A DNA stretch of 64,000 nucleotides. Origin: Mycobacterium sp. (GTDB lineage Bacteria > Actinomycetota > Actinomycetes > Mycobacteriales > Mycobacteriaceae). The notes below the pieces were generated by a model, which had not been told where the DNA came from, ran no database searches, and saw only the letters and a program-made list of their open reading frames with translations. Of the stretch, positions 48,800 through 56,291 are shown one piece after another. Where the stretch lies: positions 62,001 through 126,000 of the forward strand of contig JACPVR010000030.1 of the NCBI GenBank assembly GCA_016197405.1, written 5' to 3'. The stretch's first letter is position 1. Every line of letters starts with the position of its first letter. The translations under genes and the position numbers were made by a program.

Positions 48800-49009
48800 G
48801 ATTGAGACTGTCGCACAAATCGGCTCAAGCAGTGAAGTTTGTGACTGCAGTGGCGGGGTAATGCAGGAGGCCAGGTGTGCGCGGCGGTCGACCTCCACGG
48901 ACACCAGGTCTCGCCGGTTCAGACCCGCGAGCCGGCGGGGCCGCTTTTTCGAGGAGCAGATCGACCGAACCACGACGGTCGCTCTGCTAGCTGTAGTAGC
49001 GTCGGCCCG

Positions 49010-50227
49010 ATGACGGGTGTGTGGATCGTCGACGGCTACCAAAGTGATTTCGCGCGCAATCTGAGCCGTCAGCACCTCGATTTCGCCGACCTGACCTCCG
49101 AGATCGTCGACAACACCCTGGATCGCTGCCGGCTGGACGGTGCCGATATCGGAGTCGTCCACGTGGCAAACGCGTTCGGCGAACTTTTCGCGCACCAGGG
49201 CCATCTCGGCGCGATGCCGGCCACCGTCCGAGACGACCTGTGGAACACGCCGTCGACCCGGCACGAGGCGGCCTGCGCCTCTGGCAGCGCGGCGACCCTG
49301 GCCGCGCTGGCCGACCTGCGGGCCGGTCACTACGACACCGCGCTGGTGATCGGCGTCGAGTTGGAGAAGACCGTGCCGGGCGACACCGCGGCGGGCTATC
49401 TGGGTACCGCGGCGTGGACCGGCCACGAAGGCTCCGAGGCCACGTACTTGTGGCCGTCGATGTTCGCCGCGGTCGCCGACGAATACGACCGGCGCTATGG
49501 CCTCGACGACACCCACCTGCGGGCCATCGCGGCACTGAACTTCGCCAACGCAAGGCGCAATCCCAACGCGCAGACCCGGGACTGGTCGGTGCCGGACCCG
49601 CTGACCGACGACGACACCGTCAACGGGAAAATCGAGGGCCGCCTGCGCCGCTTCGATTGCAGCCAGATGACGGACGGCGGCGCCGGCATCGTCCTGGTCA
49701 CCGACGCCTACCTTCGCGAAAACCCTGATGTGCGTCCGCTGGCCCGGATCGACGGGTGGGGACACCGCACCGTGGGCCTGGGGTTGCGCCAGAAATTGGA
49801 CCACGACGCCGGCGATCCGTATATCGCGCCACACGTCCGCGCCGCCGTCCAGCACGCCATGCATCGCGCCAAGGTGAACCTCGACGATGTCGACGGGTTC
49901 GAGGTGCACGACTGTTTCACTCCCAGCGAGTACCTGGCGATCGACCATATGGGCCTGACCGGCCCGGGTGAATCGTGGAAAGCCATCGAGAACGGCGAAA
50001 TCGAGATCGGCGGCCGGTTACCGATCAATCCCAGCGGCGGCCTGATCGGGGGCGGGCACCCGGTGGGCGCGACGGGTATCCGGATGCTCGTCGACGCCGC
50101 CAAGCAGGTCAGCGGAACCGCCGGCGACTACCAGGTCGACGGCGCGCGCACGTTCGGCACCTTGAACATCGGCGGAAGTACCGCCACCACAATCAGTTTC
50201 GTCGTGAGCACGGCAGAAAAGGTTTGA
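49010..50227 (+). CDS. Thiolase-family acyltransferase (SCP-x-like)
   Basis: This 405-residue thiolase-fold protein has the nucleophile Cys89 in AACASGSAA. HDCFTPSEY and GGGHPVGATG supply further active-site residues. The HDCF sequence and low similarity to classic FadA make it SCP-2/lipid-transfer thiolase-like. Such enzymes cleave or condense acyl-CoA, often in sterol side-chain breakdown. Its stop codon is one base before the carotenoid oxygenase gene, so the two form an operon. The longer frame upstream lies over the divergent GAF-ANTAR promoter and is not used. Confidence 0.9.
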   Translation: MTGVWIVDGYQSDFARNLSRQHLDFADLTSEIVDNTLDRCRLDGADIGVVHVANAFGELFAHQGHLGAMPATVRDDLWNTPSTRHEAACASGSAATLAALADLRAGHYDTALVIGVELEKTVPGDTAAGYLGTAAWTGHEGSEATYLWPSMFAAVADEYDRRYGLDDTHLRAIAALNFANARRNPNAQTRDWSVPDPLTDDDTVNGKIEGRLRRFDCSQMTDGGAGIVLVTDAYLRENPDVRPLARIDGWGHRTVGLGLRQKLDHDAGDPYIAPHVRAAVQHAMHRAKVNLDDVDGFEVHDCFTPSEYLAIDHMGLTGPGESWKAIENGEIEIGGRLPINPSGGLIGGGHPVGATGIRMLVDAAKQVSGTAGDYQVDGARTFGTLNIGGSTATTISFVVSTAEKV

Positions 50228-50228
50228 C

Positions 50229-51755
50229 ATGGACTTCACCGACGTCGCGGTGGTGGGTAAGTACCTGTCCACGCTGCCCGAGGACGACGACCATCCGTAC
50301 CGGACCGGACCCTGGCGCCCGCAGACCACGGAATGGGACAGCGACGACCTGGTGGTGCTCGAAGGCGAGATCCCGGTCGACCTGGACGGCGTCTACCTGC
50401 GCAATACCGAGAACCCACTGCACCCGTCGCTGAAGTTCTACCACCCGTTCGACGGTGACGGAATGATCCACATCGTCGGTTTCCGGGATGGAAAAGCGTT
50501 CTACCGCAACAGGTTCATCCAGACTGACGGATTCGTCGAGGAGAACGCCGCCGGCGGACCACTGTGGCCCGGGCTGGCCGAACCCGTGCAGTTGGCCCGG
50601 CGAGACCACGGCTGGGGCGCGCGCACCCTGATGAAGGATGCTTCGAGCACCGATGTGATCGTGCACCGCGGAACCGCGCTGACCAGCTTCTACCAATGTG
50701 GAGACCTGTATCGCGTCGATCCGTTGACCGCGCAGATGCTGGGCAAGGAGACGTTCAACGGCGGGTTCCCCAATCAGTGGGGTGTGTCGGCGCATCCCAA
50801 AGTGGACGAGGCGACCGGAGAGCTGCTGTTCTTCAACTACAGCAAGGAGGCGCCGTACATGTCCTACGGCGTGGTGGATGCCGACGACAATCTGGTGCAC
50901 CACGTCGACATCCCGCTACCGGGTCCACGACTGCCGCACGATATGGCCTTCACCCCCAACTACGCCATCCTCAACGACTTCCCGCTGTTCTGGGATCCGG
51001 AATTGTTGAAAGCCGATATCCACCTGCCGGGCTTTCACCGTGATATGCCGTCGCGGTTCGCGGTTATCCCACGGCGCGGAAATACCGAGGACATCCGGTG
51101 GTTCGAGGCAGAGTCGACGTTTGTCCTGCATTTTGTCAACGCCTACGAGAATGGCGACGAAATCGTCCTGGACGGCTTCTATGAAGGCGACCCCAATCCG
51201 TCGGATCCCGGCGGCGGCGACAAGTGGCAGCGCGCCTTCCGTTTCCTGGCCCTGGACCGGTTGCAGACCCGGTTGCACCGCTGGCGCTTCAACCTGGTCA
51301 CCGGGACCACCACCGAGGAACAACTGACCGACAGCATCACCGAATTCGGCATGATCAACTCCGGTTACGCCGGAACCGACTATCGCTACACCTACGCGGC
51401 CACCGGGAAGCCGGGCTGGTTCCTGTTCGACGGGCTTGTCAAACATGACGTCAAAACCGGTGCCGAACAACGGTATCGGTTCGCCGACGGTGTCTACGGC
51501 AGCGAGACGGCAATGGCACCACGGGTAGGCGCCGGCGCCGAGGATGACGGGTACCTCATCACCCTGACCACCGATATGAACGATGACGCGTCGCACTGCC
51601 TGGTGTTCGACGCCGCCCGGGTGTCCGACGGCCCGATCTGCAAACTTGCTCTGCCGGAACGTATCTCCAGTGGAACGCACTCCACGTGGGCGGCAGGTAG
51701 CGAACTGCGACGCTGGCGTGACAGCGATACCGCGGCAGGCGCGATCAGGCTTTGA
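50229..51755 (+). CDS. Carotenoid/apocarotenoid cleavage oxygenase family protein
   Basis: This 508-residue beta-propeller enzyme has the four His ligands of the non-heme iron: His189 (SAHPK), His237 (PHDM), His301 (HFVN) and His484 (GTHSTW). It would cleave a double bond of a carotenoid, stilbene or lignin-derived compound with O2. Mycobacterial relatives act on carotenoids and apocarotenals. It is the middle gene of the thiolase-oxygenase-HxlR operon. Its stop overlaps the ATG of the regulator gene. Confidence 0.93.
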   Translation: MDFTDVAVVGKYLSTLPEDDDHPYRTGPWRPQTTEWDSDDLVVLEGEIPVDLDGVYLRNTENPLHPSLKFYHPFDGDGMIHIVGFRDGKAFYRNRFIQTDGFVEENAAGGPLWPGLAEPVQLARRDHGWGARTLMKDASSTDVIVHRGTALTSFYQCGDLYRVDPLTAQMLGKETFNGGFPNQWGVSAHPKVDEATGELLFFNYSKEAPYMSYGVVDADDNLVHHVDIPLPGPRLPHDMAFTPNYAILNDFPLFWDPELLKADIHLPGFHRDMPSRFAVIPRRGNTEDIRWFEAESTFVLHFVNAYENGDEIVLDGFYEGDPNPSDPGGGDKWQRAFRFLALDRLQTRLHRWRFNLVTGTTTEEQLTDSITEFGMINSGYAGTDYRYTYAATGKPGWFLFDGLVKHDVKTGAEQRYRFADGVYGSETAMAPRVGAGAEDDGYLITLTTDMNDDASHCLVFDAARVSDGPICKLALPERISSGTHSTWAAGSELRRWRDSDTAAGAIRL

Positions 51756-52693
51756 TGGACGACTCCGAAGACGTACCGACCGAACTGGCCCGCGGAAAGA
51801 CCAATGCGGTGGGGCGTGCCCTGGGCCTATTGGGCGATGAGTGGTCGCTGCTGATCATCCAGCGGGCCGTCATAGGCGCCACCCGGTACGGCGACTTCTT
51901 GTCGCAACTGCCCATTTCCAATGCCGTACTCACCGGACGGTTACAGGCGCTCACCAAGGATGGCATCCTCGATCGAGTTGTCTACCAGACCAATCCGAAG
52001 CGGTCGGAATATCACCTGACGGCGCGCAGCCGATCGCTGTGGCCGTTGCTGGTGTCCATCTGGGATTGGGAACGCAACTGGGTGCCCCAGCACGCCCAGG
52101 TGGTACCCGCACTGCGGCACAGCGGGTGCGGGCAGGACTGCTCCCCGGTGCTGCAATGTGCCGCCTGCGGTGCCGTGACCACCAGCGCCGACCTCGACGC
52201 ACGCTGGGGCCCGAGCGGGTCGTGGCCGCGGTCGGTTCCTGCATCGGCCAACCGCCGTCGACCGGGCACCGGCGAATCAGGCTCTGCCGCCGGCCTGTTC
52301 CCGCAGACGATGAGTGTCTTCGGCAACAAGTGGTCGGCGGCACTGCTCATCGCCGCGTTCCTCGGTGCCACCCGGTTCAACGAGTTCGAGTCCAACCTGC
52401 AGGCACCACCTGCCTCGATTGCCGAACGACTCAAGGTATTCCGCGCCAACGGCATCCTGGAGGGAACCGGCGAATACCGGCTCACCGAGAAGGGCCGGGC
52501 GTTCCTGCCGGTGTTGATCTCCGCGCTGCAATGGGGTCAGCGCTGGTACCGGGCACCCGAGGGGGACGCCGTGGAGCTCACCCACCGGCCGTGCGGTGAA
52601 CGGTTCACCGGTGTGCTGGCCTGCGACAAGTGCGGGGACACACTGACCGGCGCACAGGTCAGTGGCGCGTCGCCAGAACCTGGAAGCCCTTGA
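51755..52693 (+). CDS. Double HxlR-type regulator with Cys-rich spacers
   Basis: This 312-residue protein contains two HxlR winged-helix domains in tandem. The first (about 15-110) has LGLLGDEWSLLIIQRAVIGA and LQALTKDGILDRVVY. The second (about 185-275) has MSVFGNKWSAALLIAAFLGA and LKVFRANGILEGTG. Each is followed by a Cys-rich segment (GCGQDCSPVLQCAACGA and PCGERFTGVLACDKCGD) that may bind a metal or sense redox. HxlR proteins usually have a single domain of about 110-150 residues. The ATG at 51755 overlaps the oxygenase TGA. It overlaps the convergent lipoprotein gene by 35 bp. Confidence 0.88.
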   Translation: MDDSEDVPTELARGKTNAVGRALGLLGDEWSLLIIQRAVIGATRYGDFLSQLPISNAVLTGRLQALTKDGILDRVVYQTNPKRSEYHLTARSRSLWPLLVSIWDWERNWVPQHAQVVPALRHSGCGQDCSPVLQCAACGAVTTSADLDARWGPSGSWPRSVPASANRRRPGTGESGSAAGLFPQTMSVFGNKWSAALLIAAFLGATRFNEFESNLQAPPASIAERLKVFRANGILEGTGEYRLTEKGRAFLPVLISALQWGQRWYRAPEGDAVELTHRPCGERFTGVLACDKCGDTLTGAQVSGASPEPGSP

Positions 52694-53261
52694 GGATCTG
52701 CGTCGAATCCGACTCGTAGGTGGCATTTTTCGGATCCACCGTGCCGATCGTGATGGTGGCCAGATAGGTCTTGGCGTCGACTTCGGCGACCACACAGAGC
52801 ACTGTCGAATGGTGCGCCGGCTGCTTACCCGTGGGCGGTGCCGTATAGGTGATGGTCTCGGCGGGAAATCCGCACTGTGTCCCGGACTGCGCGTTCAGTT
52901 CCGTTGCGCCGAGTTTGTTCTGCAGCTGATCCCGCTGGCGGTCCAGGATCTCCCCGGCCGAGCCCGAGCCGCTGGGTAGCGATTCCAGCGTCACCACCGC
53001 GTTGGGTGCGAATCCCTGCTCGCTGAGCGCCTTGTTGAACATCGCGAACCGGATGACCCGGGAGTCCAGTTTGGTACTGCGCTCCCAGCCTTCCGGCTTC
53101 GGGACACCGAGCTGGACGAAGTCGGTTGCCCCGTTCCCGAGTTCGGTCACCGGTACCCGCACCGGGCTGCAGGCGTGCACGTCACCGGCTCCGGGTCCTC
53201 CGCATCCGGTCAGTACCAACACCGCCGAGAGAGCCGCGCCGAGCAGTAGTCGCATCGCCAT
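52659..53261 (-). CDS. LpqN/LpqT-like lipoprotein
   Basis: This 200-residue exported lipoprotein has a signal peptide with lipobox LTGC (Cys20). A mature domain resembles the mycobacterial LpqN/LpqT family: VQLGVPKPEGWE near residue 55, DQLQNKLGATELN, then VVAEVDAKTYLATITIGTVD. Such proteins are thought to assist lipid or mycolate transport at the envelope. A second Met lies two codons downstream. Its 3' end overlaps the double HxlR gene on the other strand by 35 bp. Confidence 0.85.
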   Translation of the reverse strand: MAMRLLLGAALSAVLVLTGCGGPGAGDVHACSPVRVPVTELGNGATDFVQLGVPKPEGWERSTKLDSRVIRFAMFNKALSEQGFAPNAVVTLESLPSGSGSAGEILDRQRDQLQNKLGATELNAQSGTQCGFPAETITYTAPPTGKQPAHHSTVLCVVAEVDAKTYLATITIGTVDPKNATYESDSTQILKGFQVLATRH

Positions 53262-53290
53262 ATCGCATCACGATCTCACGCCGAAATTTG

Positions 53291-53317
53291 TTAGCACTCT
53301 CTAGGCTCGAGTGCTAA
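53291..53317. promoter_or_regulatory. CIRCE operator (HrcA site)
   Basis: TTAGCACTC, nine bases, then GAGTGCTAA is an exact match to the CIRCE consensus. It lies 75 bp before the Hsp20 GTG start at 53392. HrcA binds CIRCE to repress groESL-type genes, so this small heat shock gene is probably in the HrcA regulon. It also lies 30 bp before the divergent lipoprotein gene. Confidence 0.93.
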
Positions 53318-53391
53318 TCTCGGCGGTGCACAGTAATGCTCGACTCGCCGCAGTGGCGAGCTCGGAAGGATGATTGAGGAGGTGGATTGCT

Positions 53392-53841
53392 GTGCTCCGT
53401 TTCGATCCCTTCAGCGACCTCGATACCGTCACCCGCAGTCTGTTCGCCGGCCAGACCGGCTCCGACCGGAGTCCGCGGTTCATGCCGATGGATCTCTACA
53501 AAGTCGACGACCACTACGTCCTGACCGCCGATCTGCCCGGTGTCGATCCCGGCTCGGTGGACGTCAACGTCGACAACGGCAACCTGACCCTCACGGCGCA
53601 TCGCTCGGCACGGTCAGAGGATTCGGTGCAGTGGCTGGCCAACGAGAGATTCTTCGGGACCTACCGCCGCCAGCTGGCCCTCGGCGACGGCGTCGACACC
53701 GAGAGAATCTCCGCTACCTACGAGAACGGTGTCCTCACGATCACCATCCCGTTGGCCGACCGCGCCAAACCGCGGCGCATCGAGGTCGCGCACTCCGATT
53801 CCACCAAGTCGATCGAGCCCACGACGGTGGACTCCGAATAA
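53392..53841 (+). CDS. Hsp20/alpha-crystallin small heat shock protein
   Basis: This 149-residue chaperone has an alpha-crystallin domain (about 35-130) with MDLYKVDDHYVLTADLPGVD and the closing ATYENGVLTITIPLAD. Such proteins bind unfolding proteins and hold them for refolding. The GTG at 53392 (MLRFDPFSDLDTVTRSLF) is preceded by a strong GAGGAGGT ribosome site. The perfect CIRCE element upstream indicates HrcA control. It is closer in layout to M. tuberculosis Hsp/Acr2 than to the DosR-controlled HspX, judging by its promoter. Confidence 0.93.
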   Translation: MLRFDPFSDLDTVTRSLFAGQTGSDRSPRFMPMDLYKVDDHYVLTADLPGVDPGSVDVNVDNGNLTLTAHRSARSEDSVQWLANERFFGTYRRQLALGDGVDTERISATYENGVLTITIPLADRAKPRRIEVAHSDSTKSIEPTTVDSE

Positions 53842-53906
53842 ACCGAAGGCCCGGCCGTCCGCCGTTGCCGGCGCGCTACCCGGCGACGGCGGTACGACCG
53901 CGGGCG

Positions 53907-54506
53907 TCAATCATGGCGTGCCAGACGGTAATTCAAATTGGCACGCACCGCGGGCCATTCGATGTCGAGGATCGAATACACCGCGGTGTCCCGGCGTGAC
54001 CCATTACTGAGCAGCTGGTGGCTGCGCAGGACACCGTCGAGCTTGGCGCCCAACCGCTCGATGGCGGCCCGGCTGGAGGTGTTGAAGTAGTGCGTCCGGA
54101 ACTCCACGGCCACGCAGCCCAGCGTTTCGAAAGCGTGGGTGAGCAGCAGTAACTTCGCTTCGGTGTTGATGCCGGTGCGCTGGGCCGAACGGGAGTACCA
54201 GGTGTGCCCGATTTCCAGCCTGCGGTTGGGGGCATCGACATGAAACATGCTCGACGATCCGACCGGCATGTCGTCTGCCAGCCGTCGGACCACAAAGGTG
54301 ACGCCGTTGTCGGCGGCCTGCATCGCCAACATCCGTCGTACCCAGGTTTCGGCGTCGGCGGGCGTCGGAGCGCTGGTGAACCACAGCGCGGCGTTATCGC
54401 TGTCGGCCGCGGCGGCCTCGATAGCAGGGATGTGATCGAGGGTCAGCGGCTCCAGCCGGGTCCAGCGCGTCCCGGCCAGCAGGACCGGTTCGACGAAGCG
54501 GCTCAT
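53907..54506 (-). CDS. GNAT-family N-acetyltransferase (RimJ/RimL-like)
   Basis: This 199-residue acetyltransferase resembles the RimJ/RimL group. It has LEPLTLDHIPAIEAAAADS, then RRLEIGHTWYSRSAQRTGINTEAK (acetyl-CoA loop region) and RTHYFNTSSRAAIERLGAKLDGVLRSH. It may acetylate a protein N-terminus or a small amine. The ATG at 54506 overlaps the stop of the upstream membrane protein gene (ATGA). Substrate unknown. Confidence 0.9.
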   Translation of the reverse strand: MSRFVEPVLLAGTRWTRLEPLTLDHIPAIEAAAADSDNAALWFTSAPTPADAETWVRRMLAMQAADNGVTFVVRRLADDMPVGSSSMFHVDAPNRRLEIGHTWYSRSAQRTGINTEAKLLLLTHAFETLGCVAVEFRTHYFNTSSRAAIERLGAKLDGVLRSHQLLSNGSRRDTAVYSILDIEWPAVRANLNYRLARHD

Positions 54507-54925
54507 GGCGTCCCCCGCATCGCGTCGATGACCGTCCACACCGAGGCCAGCACCGCCAGGCCCGCGGCGGCCGCACCTACATACCAGCCGTAGGCCGCGA
54601 CCAGTGGCGGGTTGACGTTGAGGTAGTGGTACCAGGCGGTCAAGGCGCCGATGCTGACCGACAGACCCAGCGCGGCGCCGGACGCCCAGCGCGTCGAGAT
54701 ACCGCGCCCCGCCATCGCACCGGCGACCAGCAGCGTCGAGGTCAGCAAAACGATGAGCTGTCCCGCCCCGAACCGAGGGGGCAATTCCACCGCCCCGACC
54801 GTGCCGCCGATCGCCGTCGCGTGGCCGCCGCCGGCGGCCGATGTCGCCAACCATGGCAGCCAGACGCTGATGGCCAGGATCGCCGCGCACAGCGCGACCA
54901 GCCAACCGGGACGGAGGCGAATCAC
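54503..54925 (-). CDS. Four-helix membrane protein of unknown function
   Basis: This 140-residue integral membrane protein has four hydrophobic segments: WLVALCAAILAISVWLPWLA, GAGQLIVLLTSTLLVAGAMAG, ASGAALGLSVSIGALTAWYHY and YVGAAAAGLAVLASVWTVI. It starts with GTG at 54925. It is translated together with the downstream GNAT gene through an ATGA overlap. The tandem hairpin repeat lies directly upstream in its promoter region. No family is recognised. Confidence 0.8.
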   Translation of the reverse strand: MIRLRPGWLVALCAAILAISVWLPWLATSAAGGGHATAIGGTVGAVELPPRFGAGQLIVLLTSTLLVAGAMAGRGISTRWASGAALGLSVSIGALTAWYHYLNVNPPLVAAYGWYVGAAAAGLAVLASVWTVIDAMRGTP

Positions 54926-54934
54926 GTGCTGACC

Positions 54935-55037
54935 CTAGCGTGGCGACGAAGCACCGAGGTACGAGGTGTGAGGAGCCACGCAATCAGATCTAGCGTGGCG
55001 ACGAAGCACCGAGGTACGAGGTGTGAGGAGCCACGCA
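54935..55037. repeat. Tandem pair of 48-bp hairpin repeats
   Basis: An identical 48-bp sequence occurs at 54935-54982 and 54990-55037, separated by 7 bp. Each copy has GCGTGGC near its left end and GCCACGC near its right end, so it can fold into a stem-loop. The repeat lies between two divergent genes, 10 bp from the membrane protein start and 34 bp from the DUF985 start. It may be a dispersed intergenic repeat or a paired regulatory hairpin. Confidence 0.92.
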
Positions 55038-55070
55038 GTCGAGGCGGGAGGTTGCGCTTAGTCTGAGCTG

Positions 55071-55508
55071 ATGACTGAGCGCCCCGACTGGGTCACCCGA
55101 CTCGACCTGGCCCCGCACCCCGAAGGGGGCTGGTTCCGCGAGACATGGCGCAGCGACCTGACGGTGCCCGCGTCGGCCCTTCCCTCTGACTACGCCGGCC
55201 CGCGGGACGCCGGTACCGCCATCCTGTTCGTGTTGATGCCCGGTCAGCAGTCGGCGTGGCACACGGTGCGCTCCGCCGAGCTGTGGATGTTCCACCGAGG
55301 CGGGCCGTTGGAGTTGCAGATCGGCGCTGAACAGGACACCGCGACAACGCATCTGCTGGGCAGCGACATCATGGCCGGCGAGCAGCCGCAGTTGATCGTG
55401 CCGCCCGGGCACTGGCAGCGGGCCCGCCCGGTGGCCGATGAACCCTGCCTGGTCACGTGTGTGGTGGTTCCGGGATTCGACTTCGCCGACTTCACCATGC
55501 ACGCCTAG
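55071..55508 (+). CDS. DUF985 cupin-fold protein
   Basis: This 145-residue protein has the DUF985 pattern: LAPHPEGGWFRETWRS near the N-terminus, TAILFVLMPGQQSAWHTVRS, ELWMFHRGGPLEL and a closing GFDFADFTMH. The cupin-like fold may bind a metal through His in HTVRS and Glu in ELW. No reaction is established for the family. It meets the DUF849 gene tail to tail, sharing four bases (CTAG). Confidence 0.88.
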   Translation: MTERPDWVTRLDLAPHPEGGWFRETWRSDLTVPASALPSDYAGPRDAGTAILFVLMPGQQSAWHTVRSAELWMFHRGGPLELQIGAEQDTATTHLLGSDIMAGEQPQLIVPPGHWQRARPVADEPCLVTCVVVPGFDFADFTMHA

Positions 55509-56227
55509 CTGAGCAGCGCCACCGCCGCCGCGACCAGATCGCCATTACCCGTCGCCCGGGAACCGTCGGGCAGCAGCAAGGTGTCCTCCATCCCGATGCG
55601 GGTCTGGACTCCCACCCGGCCGGCGTGTTCCAGCAGCGGCCAGCAGCTTTCGTCCAGACCGTGCAAAAGGATCGGAGCGGGCGAGTCCGCGGCACGTATC
55701 AGGTCGAGTAGTTCGTCGGCGAGGTCGGTGTCGGCGTCGCCCTGCAGCTCGATCATCACCCGCATACACCGTTTGGCGATATCAGAGGCCGCCCAGGACT
55801 GCGCGGCCTCGGCGTGGAAGATGCCGACCTCGACGCCGAGACCACGGCTCAACAACAGCTCGGCCAGTTCGGGCGAACCGGGCTCATGCCAGTTCAGCGA
55901 CGTGAAATCGGGCAAAACCTCCCATGCGCGGACCGCAGCCAGCCGCTCCTCGGCATCGGGTAACGCCCAGAACCCCGTCGTCACGCCCAACGGCAGGCCG
56001 GGCGCGGCCTGCCGGACAGCGCTGACCGCGGCGCCGACCGGCCCGGGCAACAGCGAATCGACACCGTCGGCAGTCTTGGGGTGCAGGTGCACGGCCTGGG
56101 CGCCGGCTCGTTGCGCGGCGAGGGTCTCGGCCGCCAGCTGTTCGGGGGTGACCGGAAGGTTGGGGTGCTGGTCTGGCGTACGCGCACCGTTGATACAGGC
56201 CTTCAGGAAAATCCGGGGTCCGGTCAT
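55505..56227 (-). CDS. DUF849/BKACE-family beta-keto acid cleavage enzyme homologue
   Basis: This 240-residue TIM barrel belongs to the BKACE (DUF849) family, which uses acetyl-CoA to cleave beta-keto acids. The metal-binding HLHPK motif, GVTTGFWALPD and GVEVGIFHAEAAQSW are visible. It is shorter than typical BKACE (about 270-310 residues), and several substrate-binding parts may be reduced. The substrate is unknown. It is divergent from the potassium channel gene by 64 bp. Confidence 0.85.
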   Translation of the reverse strand: MTGPRIFLKACINGARTPDQHPNLPVTPEQLAAETLAAQRAGAQAVHLHPKTADGVDSLLPGPVGAAVSAVRQAAPGLPLGVTTGFWALPDAEERLAAVRAWEVLPDFTSLNWHEPGSPELAELLLSRGLGVEVGIFHAEAAQSWAASDIAKRCMRVMIELQGDADTDLADELLDLIRAADSPAPILLHGLDESCWPLLEHAGRVGVQTRIGMEDTLLLPDGSRATGNGDLVAAAVALLS

Positions 56228-56291
56228 GAATACATCTTGGCCTGTGCCCGGCTATCCAGCAGCCGGGGGCGAGCAGAAGTAGCCTCACGAC

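Noticed and set aside
54935..55037. CRISPR or attachment-site pair
   Set aside because: Only two copies with a 7-bp gap, no cas or integrase genes, so recorded as a tandem repeat.
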